64,000 nucleotides of DNA from CAYFVR01 sp964346545 (GTDB lineage Bacteria; Desulfobacterota; Desulfobacteria; Desulfobacterales; Desulfococcaceae): the NCBI GenBank assembly GCA_964346545.1, contig CAYFVR010000001.1:14049-78048 (forward strand). The letters run 5' to 3'. This document shows positions 36,202 to 43,924 of the stretch, one piece after another. Position 1 is the first letter of the stretch, and every line of letters begins with the position of its first letter. The notes below the pieces were generated by a model, which made no database searches, was not told the DNA's origin, and worked only from the letters and a program-made list of their open reading frames with translations. The translations under genes were made by a program, and so were the position numbers.

Positions 36202-37275
36202 ATGTCCAACAAATCCTACCGAATCGCCGTGATTCCGGGCGACGGCACGGGCCCCGAGGTGGTGGCCGAGGGCGTCAAGGCCCTGAACGCCGCCGCCGAA
36301 AAAGAGGGATTGTCCCTGAGCTACGCCGAATTCGATCTGGGCGGCGAACGCTACAAGCGCACCGGAGACATCCTCCCCGACTCCGTGATCGCCGAACTCG
36401 GCCAATTCGACGCCATGTACCTGGGCGCCATCGGCCATCCCGACGTGAAGCCGGGGATCCTGGAAAAGGGCATTCTCCTCAAGCTCCGCTTCCACTTCGA
36501 CCAGTACGTCAATCTGCGTCCCATCAAGCTGTACGAAGGGGTGGAGACCCCGCTGAAGGACAAGGGACCGGCCGACATCGATTTCGTGGTGGTGCGGGAA
36601 AACACCGAGGGCCTTTACGCCGGGGCCGGCGGCTTTCTCAAGATGGGCACGCCGGACGAGGTGGCGGTGCAGGAATCGATCAACACCCGCAAGGGCGTGG
36701 AGCGCTGCGTTCGATACGCCTTCGAATACTGCCGCCGCCGAAACCGCCGCAAGACCCTGACCCTGTGCGGCAAGACCAACGTGCTGACCTACGCCTTCGA
36801 CCTGTGGGAGCGGACCTTTTACGAGGTGGCCCGGGAATACCCGGACGTCAAGACCGACTACGCCAACGTGGACGCCATCTGCATGTGGATGGTCAAGAAC
36901 CCGGAATGGTTCGACGTGATCGTCACCGACAACATGTTCGGCGACATCATCACCGACCTGGCCGCCATGATCCAGGGCGGCATGGGCATCGCCGCCGGGG
37001 GCAACATCAACCCCGAGGGCGTCTCCATGTTCGAGCCCATCGGCGGCTCCGCGCCCAAGTACACCGGCAAGGGGGTCATCAACCCGGTGGCCGCCATCTC
37101 CTCCGCCCAGATCCTGTTGGACACTCTGGGCGAGCCCGGCGCGGCCGCCCGGATCGAAGCGGCGGTGGCCCGGGTGCTCCGAAACGACATCCAGCACGTC
37201 GGCGCCGGGCGGATGGGCATGTCCACCGCCGAAGTGGGCGACCGGGTGGCCGACTACATCGCCCGGGGCGATTGA
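36202..37275 (+). CDS. leuB: 3-isopropylmalate dehydrogenase-type decarboxylating dehydrogenase
   Basis: A 357-residue member of the isopropylmalate/isocitrate dehydrogenase family. It has the N-terminal AVIPGDGTGPEVVAEG, VVVRENTEGLYAGAGG, the Lys-containing LTLCGKTNVL, and the metal-binding TDNMFGDIITD and GSAPKYTGKGV. It fits best the LeuB group annotated in Desulfobacterota, but the ENTEGLYAG motif is shared with tartrate and homoisocitrate dehydrogenases, so the substrate is probable rather than certain. leuA, leuC and leuD are not adjacent. Confidence 0.8.
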   Translation: MSNKSYRIAVIPGDGTGPEVVAEGVKALNAAAEKEGLSLSYAEFDLGGERYKRTGDILPDSVIAELGQFDAMYLGAIGHPDVKPGILEKGILLKLRFHFDQYVNLRPIKLYEGVETPLKDKGPADIDFVVVRENTEGLYAGAGGFLKMGTPDEVAVQESINTRKGVERCVRYAFEYCRRRNRRKTLTLCGKTNVLTYAFDLWERTFYEVAREYPDVKTDYANVDAICMWMVKNPEWFDVIVTDNMFGDIITDLAAMIQGGMGIAAGGNINPEGVSMFEPIGGSAPKYTGKGVINPVAAISSAQILLDTLGEPGAAARIEAAVARVLRNDIQHVGAGRMGMSTAEVGDRVADYIARGD

Positions 37276-37402
37276 CCGTCCGGCGACGACTTCCGCCGTT
37301 CCCGCCGGTTCTCGTACCGTCCGGGGCCAGGCGACCAATTTTAATTGACCGCGGCCGACGATTCCCCCCCATGGGCGGAACCGCCGGCCGCGCGGTTTCC
37401 GC

Positions 37403-37453
37403 AACTCCCGATGGCGACCCAAAAAGCCATCGGGACGAGCGTACTCGGGAGTT
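37403..37453 (+). promoter_or_regulatory. Candidate greA leader with mutually exclusive hairpins
   Basis: CCCGATGGC (37407-37415) can pair with GCCATCGGG (37426-37434). The overlapping AACTCCCGA (37403-37411) can instead pair with TCGGGAGTT (37445-37453), which contains the greA ribosome-binding site. The two 9-bp pairings share bases and cannot coexist, so they could switch translation on and off. Confidence 0.4.
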
Positions 37454-37458
37454 TTCCA

Positions 37459-37926
37459 TTGAACAAGGTACCCATGACCCCAACGGGCTATCAGACCCTC
37501 AAAAGCGAACTTGAAAATTTGAAATCCGTGGAGCGTCCCCAGAACATCCAGGCCATCGAAGAGGCCCGGGCCCACGGCGACCTGTCGGAAAACGCGGAGT
37601 TCGACGCCGCCAAGGATCGTCAGGCATTTTTGGAAGGGCGCATCAGCGAGTTGGAATACAAGTTGAGCAACGCCGAAATCATCGACCCGGCCAAGACGTC
37701 CAAGGACAAGGCGGTGTTCGGATGCACCGTGATTCTGGAAAACATCGAGACGGGCCAGGAGGTGAAATACCAGCTGGTGGGCCCGGAAGAGTCCAATATC
37801 GAGGCGGGACGCATTTCGGTCTCCTCCCCCCTGGGCAAGGCCATGCTCGGCAAGGAGCCCGGCATGGAGGTGGTGCTTCAGGCCCCGGGCGGCACCCGCC
37901 GCTACGAGCTGATCGAAATCCTGTAA
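37459..37926 (+). CDS. greA: Transcription elongation factor GreA
   Basis: A 155-residue GreA, which stimulates transcript cleavage by stalled RNA polymerase. The start is TTG at 37459 behind CGGGAG, giving the family's N-terminus (M)NKVPMTPTGYQTLKSEL; an internal ATG at 37474 would cut off five family residues. The coiled-coil tip residues ARAHGDLSENAEFDAAKDRQ (near 40-60) carry the acidic pair required for cleavage. C-terminal FKBP-like domain ends GGTRRYELIEIL. rpoZ follows 16 bases later. Confidence 0.95.
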   Translation: MNKVPMTPTGYQTLKSELENLKSVERPQNIQAIEEARAHGDLSENAEFDAAKDRQAFLEGRISELEYKLSNAEIIDPAKTSKDKAVFGCTVILENIETGQEVKYQLVGPEESNIEAGRISVSSPLGKAMLGKEPGMEVVLQAPGGTRRYELIEIL

Positions 37927-37941
37927 TTCGGAGGAATATTC

Positions 37942-38520
37942 ATGGCGCGCATTACCATCGAAGACTGCCTGAACCGGGTGCCCAATCGCTTCGTTCTGGT
38001 GCACATGGTGGCCCAGCGGGTGCGGGAGATCCGCGAAGGGTCCGAGTATCTGGTCAGCTCCCCCAAAAACGAGGACATCGTGGTGGCCCTTCGGGAAATC
38101 GCGGCCGGCAAGGTGTTTTTGCGGCGGCGGCGATCCATGGACTCCCCGATCCCCGAATCCACCGCCCTCTCGGCCAAGCCGACCCCGCCCTCCCGCATCG
38201 CGGCCGCGGAGCCCGCCTCCCTGAAGGCCCTGGACGCCGCCGTCCCGCCGTCCGAAAAGGTGGCGGAGGAGGAGGCGCCCCAGGCGGAGGACATGGGGAC
38301 CGTCGGCGAGCCGACCGATCCGACGCCCGAGGCCCGGGAACCCGAAGCCCAAGAGCCCGAAGCCCCGGAACTCGAAACCCGGGAGCCCGAGCCCCCGGAA
38401 CCCGAAGCTCAGCAGGCGAACGCCCCGGAGCCGGACATCCAGGAGCCCGACGCCCAAGAGGCGGACGCCCAGCCAAGCGATCGGGAGCCGCCGACAGCCG
38501 AGTCCGCCGAAACGGAATAA
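37942..38520 (+). CDS. rpoZ: RNA polymerase omega subunit with long acidic tail
   Basis: A 192-residue protein whose first 66 residues are a standard RpoZ (MARITIEDCLNRVPNRFVL, KNEDIVVALREIAAGKVFL). The remaining 126 residues are low-complexity, rich in Glu, Pro and Ala, with an EPEAxEPEA-like pattern that is acidic and probably disordered. Omega helps assemble RNA polymerase and usually has 65-100 residues. Its neighbours greA and the tRNA thiolation gene are on the same strand. The tail is open without frameshift, and the stop is one base before the ATG of ttcA. Confidence 0.88.
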   Translation: MARITIEDCLNRVPNRFVLVHMVAQRVREIREGSEYLVSSPKNEDIVVALREIAAGKVFLRRRRSMDSPIPESTALSAKPTPPSRIAAAEPASLKALDAAVPPSEKVAEEEAPQAEDMGTVGEPTDPTPEAREPEAQEPEAPELETREPEPPEPEAQQANAPEPDIQEPDAQEADAQPSDREPPTAESAETE

Positions 38521-38574
38521 AATGAAGGGTTCCGCCTACCGCACCCTTCGGCGGGACATGGGCCGGGCCCTGCA

Positions 38575-38674
38575 NNNNNNNNNNNNNNNNNNNNNNNNNN
38601 NNNNNNNNNNNNNNNNNNNNNNNNNNNNNNNNNNNNNNNNNNNNNNNNNNNNNNNNNNNNNNNNNNNNNNNNNN
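38575..38674. other. 100-N scaffold gap that is probably zero length
   Basis: Exactly 100 N. The 55 bases before it (38520-38574) are identical to the 55 bases after it (38675-38729): both contain the ttcA start AAATGAAGGGTTCCGCC onwards. The gap is therefore most simply an unresolved contig-end overlap rather than missing sequence, and a broken ttcA copy before it is an artefact. Confidence 0.9.
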
Positions 38675-38676
38675 AA

Positions 38677-39432
38677 ATGAAGGGTTCCGCCTACCGCACC
38701 CTTCGGCGGGACATGGGCCGGGCCCTGCACGACTTCGGAATGATCCGGGACGGCGACCGGATTCTGGTGGGCCTCTCCGGCGGCGCGGACAGCATGAGCC
38801 TGATGGCGCTGCTCGCGGATCGGTTGCGTCGAATCCCCATCCGGTACGCCTTGATCGCCGCCTTCGTCGATCCGGGATTCCTTCCGAGCCACGCCCCGGA
38901 ACTGGCGTCGTTCTGCCGGGAACGGGGCTGGCGGCTGGAAGTGATCGCCACCGAGGACGGCCCCTACAGCCACGGGGAGGAAAACCTGGAAAACCCTTGT
39001 TTTCTTTGCTCCCGACTGCGGCGGAAGCGATTGTTCGAGCTGGCGGACGATCTTGGCTGCGCCCGGATCGCCCTGGGCCACAACAAGGACGACCTGATCG
39101 AAACCCTGTTCATCAACCTCTGCTACGCGGGGGGACTTCGCACCATGAGCCCGGTGCAACCCTTCTTCAACGAAAAATTCACCGTCATCCGGCCGCTGGC
39201 CTACGCCGAGGCGGGAACGATCCGCCGATTCGCCCGCGGCCAGGGCTTTCCCGATTTCCCCAACCCCTGCCCCAGCGCGGCCGCGTCCCGACGCGACCAG
39301 ATCGGACGCCTGCTCCAAACGCTCTACGCGTCCAGTTCCAAAATCAAGGGAAACATCTTTCATGCCATGCGGGCGGCAGATCTCCTGCGCCCGGCCGAGC
39401 CGCCGTCCCCGCGCCGGAAGGGGGAGCCATGA
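38677..39432 (+). CDS. ttcA: TtcA-family tRNA thiolation protein
   Basis: A 251-residue PP-loop ATPase of the TtcA/TtuA type, which makes thiolated cytidine or uridine in tRNA using an Fe-S cluster. It has the PP-loop GLSGGADSMSL, the Cys pair CFLC (residues about 108-111) and a later Cys (NPCPS), which are the expected cluster ligands. The real start is the ATG at 38677, one base after the rpoZ stop once the spurious gap is closed. It overlaps folE2 by four bases (ATGA). Confidence 0.88.
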   Translation: MKGSAYRTLRRDMGRALHDFGMIRDGDRILVGLSGGADSMSLMALLADRLRRIPIRYALIAAFVDPGFLPSHAPELASFCRERGWRLEVIATEDGPYSHGEENLENPCFLCSRLRRKRLFELADDLGCARIALGHNKDDLIETLFINLCYAGGLRTMSPVQPFFNEKFTVIRPLAYAEAGTIRRFARGQGFPDFPNPCPSAAASRRDQIGRLLQTLYASSSKIKGNIFHAMRAADLLRPAEPPSPRRKGEP

Positions 39433-40217
39433 TCGACATCCAGAGCCAGCCGGACGAGCGGAACATCCCCATCGACAAGGTGGGCATCAAGAACCTGCGG
39501 TATCCCGTGGCGGTGCTGGACCGAAGAAACGGCTACCAGCACACGGTGGCCACCATCAACATGTACGTGGATCTGCCCGGCAACACCAAGGGCACCCACA
39601 TGAGCCGCTTCGTGGAGATGCTCCATCTGTTCCGGCCCGAAATCTCCCTGGAGAAGTTTTCGATCATTCTGGAGGAGATGAAGCGTCATCTGGACGCCCG
39701 TTCGGCCCATATCGAAGTCTTCTTCCCCTACTTCATCGAAAAAGAGGCCCCCGTCAGCGGCTGCCCCGGCCTGATGGACTACACCTGCCGGCTGGTGGGC
39801 TCCAGCAACCCTTCGGGACGCACCGACCTGGTCTCCGAAGTGCGGGTGCCCATCACCTCGGTCTGCCCCTGCTCCCGGGAAATCAGCGAGGCCGGCGCCC
39901 ACAACCAGCGGGGCGAGGTGCGGCTGGCCACCCGGTTCCGAAAATTTATCTGGATCGAGGACATGATCGCCCTGGTGGAAAACTGCGCCTCCTGCGAGGT
40001 CTATTCGGTGCTGAAGCGGGTGGACGAGAAATCGGTGACCGAGCGGGGCTATTTCAATCCCAAATTCGTGGAGGACGTGGTGCGGGACATCGCGGCCCGG
40101 CTGCGGGCGGACCCCAACATCACCTGGTTTTCCCTTTCGGCGGAAAACTTCGAGTCCATCCACAACCACAGCGCCTACGCCGCCATCGTCAGCGGGCCGG
40201 AGCCGGGCACGTTCTGA
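39429..40217 (+). CDS. folE2: GTP cyclohydrolase FolE2 (type IB)
   Basis: A 262-residue GTP cyclohydrolase IB, which makes dihydroneopterin triphosphate for folate and related pterins. It uses a tunnelling fold with metals other than zinc, unlike FolE. Conserved stretches are NMYVDLPGNTKGTHMSRF, the Cys of SGCPGLMDY, ITSVCPCSREISEAGAHNQ and ENFESIHNHSAYA. It is translationally coupled to ttcA (ATGA). Confidence 0.95.
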   Translation: MIDIQSQPDERNIPIDKVGIKNLRYPVAVLDRRNGYQHTVATINMYVDLPGNTKGTHMSRFVEMLHLFRPEISLEKFSIILEEMKRHLDARSAHIEVFFPYFIEKEAPVSGCPGLMDYTCRLVGSSNPSGRTDLVSEVRVPITSVCPCSREISEAGAHNQRGEVRLATRFRKFIWIEDMIALVENCASCEVYSVLKRVDEKSVTERGYFNPKFVEDVVRDIAARLRADPNITWFSLSAENFESIHNHSAYAAIVSGPEPGTF

Positions 40218-40244
40218 GAGCGGGAAATCCGCCTCCCCGGCCGA

Positions 40245-40350
40245 ATGCAACGCCTTGCGTTTGGGGCCGGAAAACATGTCCTTGCCATGAATTTGGCGAA
40301 AGGGCCGATGCAATTGGCCCCCGCCGACAGTCCCCAAATGAACGGCATTG
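40245..40350 (+). repeat. Dispersed intergenic repeat, copy F (degenerate)
   Basis: In the convergent gap between folE2 and dacB. The core GGGCCGATGCAATTGGCCC (40302-40320) has the same length as the core of the other copies and matches it at 14 of 19 positions. The flanks AATTTGGCGAAA and AACGGCATTGGGG also resemble them. It is too degraded for a firm assignment. Confidence 0.4.
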
Positions 40351-40401
40351 GGGCTCCACGCGATTTCGGTCGCCTACGCCGCCCGCCGACTTGGGCGGTC
40401 G

Positions 40402-41601
40402 CTAAGACGGTTCCGGAATGGCCCGATGAATGGCCCGCATCGCCGGCCCGGTTCCCCGTCCGGCCGTGTTGACGAACACCACGAACCGATACAATCCGCC
40501 CTCCCCCGCCAGATAGCCCGCCCGGGTCTTGACGCCGGACAAGCTGCCGGTTTTGAACCACTCCCGGCCCTCCCGTTTCATCAACCGATAATGGGGCGCG
40601 AACGCCTCCAGCATTTTCAGCATCTGAATCGCCGTCACCCGATTTCCCCGGGAAATGCCCGAGCCCTCGTCCACGCGGATGGCCGGCGCGCCGAGAATCT
40701 CCTCCGCGAAGGTTCGGGCCGCCGCCCGCCCCTTGTCCAGGGTTCCCGGAGGACCGGCCGCGGCGATCCCGGCGACGATGAAACATTGATTTGCAATGAA
40801 ATTATTGGAAAATTCCAGCAGCCGCTCGGTCACTTCGTCCAGGGAAAACGGCGAAAGAAACCGGTGGACCATACGGTCTTTTTCCGGCCGAACCGCGCCG
40901 ATCCGAACCGCCCCCTCGGTTTTCACGCCGGCCGCGACCAAAAAATGGCGGATCAAATGGCCCGCGTACCGCAGCGCCTCGCCGTTTTCCGCGGAAAGCA
41001 CCACCCGCCCCCGATTCAACCCGGAACGCCGCAGCCGATCCACCACCATCGGCAACAACGGCGTCTGAGGCTCCCCGCTCGCGAACCGGTTTCCCGTTTT
41101 TCGGAACTGGACGGTGTTGAAGTTGACGGCGAGCGCCCCGTTCGGCGCGTCGTAGGGATTCAGGGTCGCGGTCACGCCGGGAATGGTCGCGTCCCCGAAG
41201 TGGCTCGCGTCCAAAATCAGATCGCGGAAGCTCTCCACCCGCCGGGCAGCCTCCCGCGCCATCTCCGCCACCACTTCGGAAATCAGGAGCGGATCGCCGT
41301 GGCCCTTCACCACGAGGTCTCCCGCCGGCGTCAGAAAGAACTCGGTTCGAAACCGAAAGTCCGGCCCCAGATAATGACGGGCCATCAGGGCGGTGAAAAC
41401 CTTCAGGGTGGACGCCGGCAACCGGCCGGCCTCGGCGTTTTTTTGAAACAAAATTCGGCCGGAGGGGTCCGCCACCAGAACGGAATCCCGCGGACCCGCC
41501 TGGGCGGCAACGCCGTCCCACCGACCCGCCGCGGCCGAAGCCGGAGTTCCGGCGAGAAAAAAAAGAAAAATCGATAAAAAAAAGCATCTGGACCGCTTCA
41601 T
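40402..41601 (-). CDS. dacB: D-alanyl-D-alanine carboxypeptidase/endopeptidase (PBP4, family S13)
   Basis: A 399-residue periplasmic enzyme with a Sec signal ending near ASA. All three penicillin-binding motifs are present: S64-T-L-K67 (ASTLKVFTAL), S-N-N (EFSNNFIANQC) and K-T-G (WFKTGSLSG). It trims and hydrolyses peptidoglycan cross-links. The ATG at 41601 follows CGAAAGGAAG; another ATG 11 codons upstream is not preceded by a ribosome-binding site. It is monocistronic. Confidence 0.92.
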   Translation of the reverse strand: MKRSRCFFLSIFLFFLAGTPASAAAGRWDGVAAQAGPRDSVLVADPSGRILFQKNAEAGRLPASTLKVFTALMARHYLGPDFRFRTEFFLTPAGDLVVKGHGDPLLISEVVAEMAREAARRVESFRDLILDASHFGDATIPGVTATLNPYDAPNGALAVNFNTVQFRKTGNRFASGEPQTPLLPMVVDRLRRSGLNRGRVVLSAENGEALRYAGHLIRHFLVAAGVKTEGAVRIGAVRPEKDRMVHRFLSPFSLDEVTERLLEFSNNFIANQCFIVAGIAAAGPPGTLDKGRAAARTFAEEILGAPAIRVDEGSGISRGNRVTAIQMLKMLEAFAPHYRLMKREGREWFKTGSLSGVKTRAGYLAGEGGLYRFVVFVNTAGRGTGPAMRAIHRAIPEPS

Positions 41602-41954
41602 GGCTTCCTTTCGAGACGCATGGAATGCGCGCAACCCGCTCCGCCCGGGATCGGGACCGCCGACGGGGAACCGGAGCGTTTTTTATGGGATTGGGGGCGG
41701 CCGCCGCCCGCCAACGGGCGCCGCTTGATCTTTCCTTTCATTTTCAGTAGCGTTTTTCCAGAAAAAAACGGGGATTCCGTCGCCGAAAACGGGATCGCCG
41801 ACGGAATCCAACCGGCCGGGGAACCAGCCGGACGGATCCGGGCGACCCGCCTTCCTCGGTTGCCATTCGGAAAAATGGTGAATATTTTTCCACTGTTTGG
41901 TATTTCCATATTCCGCGTTCAACGGCGTTCACCGGCCCGCAAAGGAGACAGGTC
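41602..41954. other. Divergent intergenic region dacB / HD-GYP gene
   Basis: About 350 bases with more A/T than the genes around it near 41880-41930. Open frames of 100-115 codons on both strands show no family features or ribosome-binding sites. It should hold the promoters for both flanking genes, but no convincing boxes were found. Confidence 0.5.
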
Positions 41955-43193
41955 ATGCTGACGGAAACCGAAAAACTGGAAGGACTGACCCGGCTGGGGA
42001 TCGCGCTCGGCCAGGTGCAGGACCTGGATCTCCTGATGGAGCGGGTTCTCACCGAAGCCCGCCGATTCGTCAACGCCGACGCCGGGTCCATCTACGTCCG
42101 GGAAGAAGAACGGCTCCACTTCACCTACACCCAGAACGACACGCTTCAACGGCGGCTGCCCTCCGGGGAAAAACTCATCTACTCCACCTTCACCATTCCG
42201 GTGGACACCGCCAGCATCGCCGGCTATGTGGCGGTGACCGGAAAGCCGCTCAACATTCCGGACGTGTATCGGATCGATGCCAGCGCGCCCTACGGGTTCA
42301 GCGATAAATTTGATCGGGCGTCCGATTACCAGACCGGCTCCATGCTGACGCTGCCGCTTCAGAACATCAATGGCCAGACCATGGGCGTGCTCCAGGTGAT
42401 CAACGCCATGGACGAGGAAAAACGGGTTCGACCGTTTTCCGAACACGACGAGCGGATGATGTCGCTGTTCGGCACCATTGCCTCGGTGGCCCTGGAACGG
42501 GCCCGGATGACCCGGGCCATTCTGCTTCGCATGATCCGAATGGCCGAAATGCGGGACCCCAAGGAAACCGGCGCCCACGTCAACCGGGTGGGCAGCTACG
42601 CCGTGGAGCTGTACGAACGCTGGGCCTTCAGGCACGGCGTCGACGCGCACACCGTGGACCAGAAACGGGACGTGCTGCGCATGGCCGCCATGCTGCACGA
42701 CGTGGGCAAGGTCGGCATTTCCGACCTGATCCTGAAGAAGCCGGAACGCTTCAACCACGACGAATACGAAATCATGAAACAACACACCCTGCTGGGCGCC
42801 CGCCTGTTTTTGAACCGGCAGTCGGACTTCGACGAAGCGGCGGCCCAGGTGGCCCTGAATCACCACGAACGATGGGACGGGGGCGGATATCCCGGCCATG
42901 TGGACGTGGACTCCGGACTTCCCATTCCGGAATTCAGAATGGAGGACGGGCTTCCCCGGGGCAAGCGGGGCGAGGAAATTCCGCTGTTTGGGAGAATCGT
43001 GGCCCTGGCGGACGTGTACGACGCGCTTTCCTCGGCCCGGGTGTACAAGGACGCCTGGGACGAGGATCGAGTGCTTTCCACCATCCAGGAAGAGGCCGAC
43101 GCCCATTTCGACCCGGAGCTGGTGGATATTTTCTTTTCCTGCCTGGACAATTTGCGGGCCATTCAGGACCGGTATTCGGATGATCGCCGATAG
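41955..43193 (+). CDS. GAF / HD-GYP domain phosphodiesterase
   Basis: A 412-residue cytoplasmic signalling protein. Residues 10-180 form a GAF domain (NADAGSIYVREEERLHFTYT). Residues 195-400 form an HD-GYP domain with the metal pair H248-D249 in MLHDVGKVGI and the HHERWDGGGYPG motif around 305-314. HD-GYP enzymes break down cyclic di-GMP. The HDxGYP signature is intact, so it is likely active. AAAGGAGACAGGTC precedes the ATG. No ligand can be assigned to the GAF domain. Confidence 0.92.
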   Translation: MLTETEKLEGLTRLGIALGQVQDLDLLMERVLTEARRFVNADAGSIYVREEERLHFTYTQNDTLQRRLPSGEKLIYSTFTIPVDTASIAGYVAVTGKPLNIPDVYRIDASAPYGFSDKFDRASDYQTGSMLTLPLQNINGQTMGVLQVINAMDEEKRVRPFSEHDERMMSLFGTIASVALERARMTRAILLRMIRMAEMRDPKETGAHVNRVGSYAVELYERWAFRHGVDAHTVDQKRDVLRMAAMLHDVGKVGISDLILKKPERFNHDEYEIMKQHTLLGARLFLNRQSDFDEAAAQVALNHHERWDGGGYPGHVDVDSGLPIPEFRMEDGLPRGKRGEEIPLFGRIVALADVYDALSSARVYKDAWDEDRVLSTIQEEADAHFDPELVDIFFSCLDNLRAIQDRYSDDRR

Positions 43194-43364
43194 CGGCCGC
43201 CGGCTTTTCTCCCGCCGGAAGTCCCGCGATTTCTTCGGAACGCCGCCAATGGCGTTCAACCTTATCCCGGAATCGTTCGCCGGGGGCGTCCCGACCTCCC
43301 CGCCGGGTCGTTGGAACATCGCCGCCCCGGCCTTCCCGGCTCTTTTGCGGATGCGGAACGCCCC

Positions 43365-43820
43365 GTGAAACTCTTTCATCTCCACCGCGCGCAAGACCTG
43401 CCCATCGACCCGGAAACGGCCTGGGCCTTTTTCTCCGACCCGACCAATTTGTCGCGCATCACCCCCGCCTGGCTGGCCCTTCGCATCGTCTCCGGCGCCG
43501 TCCCGGAAATGCACCCGGGCCTCATCATCGAATACCGGGTCCACCTTTTCGGCGGAATCCAGACGCCCTGGATCACCGAGATCACCCACGTCGATCGGCC
43601 CAACCTGTTCGTGGACGAGCAACGCTTCGGCCCCTACCGGTTCTGGCACCATCTGCACCAATTTCATCCCATCGACGCCGGCGTCCGGGCAACCGACCGC
43701 GTCCATTACGCCCTGGGCCTCGGGCCCCTCGGCCGGCTGGCGGAGCGATGGTTCGTTCGTCCCCGCCTGGAGGCCATCTTCGACTTTCGCCGGGACGCCC
43801 TCGCGCGCCTTCTGGGCTGA
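43365..43820 (+). CDS. SRPBCC-family ligand-binding protein
   Basis: A 151-residue protein of the START/Bet v 1 (SRPBCC) fold, similar to the YfeK/polyketide-cyclase-like group: it opens KLFHLHRAQDLPIDPETAWA and contains WITEITHVDRPNLFVDEQRF. The GTG at 43365 was chosen because it starts at the family N-terminus; the upstream open codons look non-coding. Substrate unknown. It follows the HD-GYP gene by about 170 bases and is likely independent. Confidence 0.75.
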   Translation: MKLFHLHRAQDLPIDPETAWAFFSDPTNLSRITPAWLALRIVSGAVPEMHPGLIIEYRVHLFGGIQTPWITEITHVDRPNLFVDEQRFGPYRFWHHLHQFHPIDAGVRATDRVHYALGLGPLGRLAERWFVRPRLEAIFDFRRDALARLLG

Positions 43821-43924
43821 TCTCCACGCCGCTCGAAGTCCTTACTTTACAGGGCCGTCGTTTTTCAATATATCATCATCTCACATTGGGACCATCCACA
43901 CGAATCGACTACGGGAGGCGAGGA

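Noticed and set aside
41620..41961. Short open frames between dacB and the HD-GYP gene
   Set aside because: Frames on both strands overlap, with no ribosome-binding site and basic, Pro-rich low-complexity translations.
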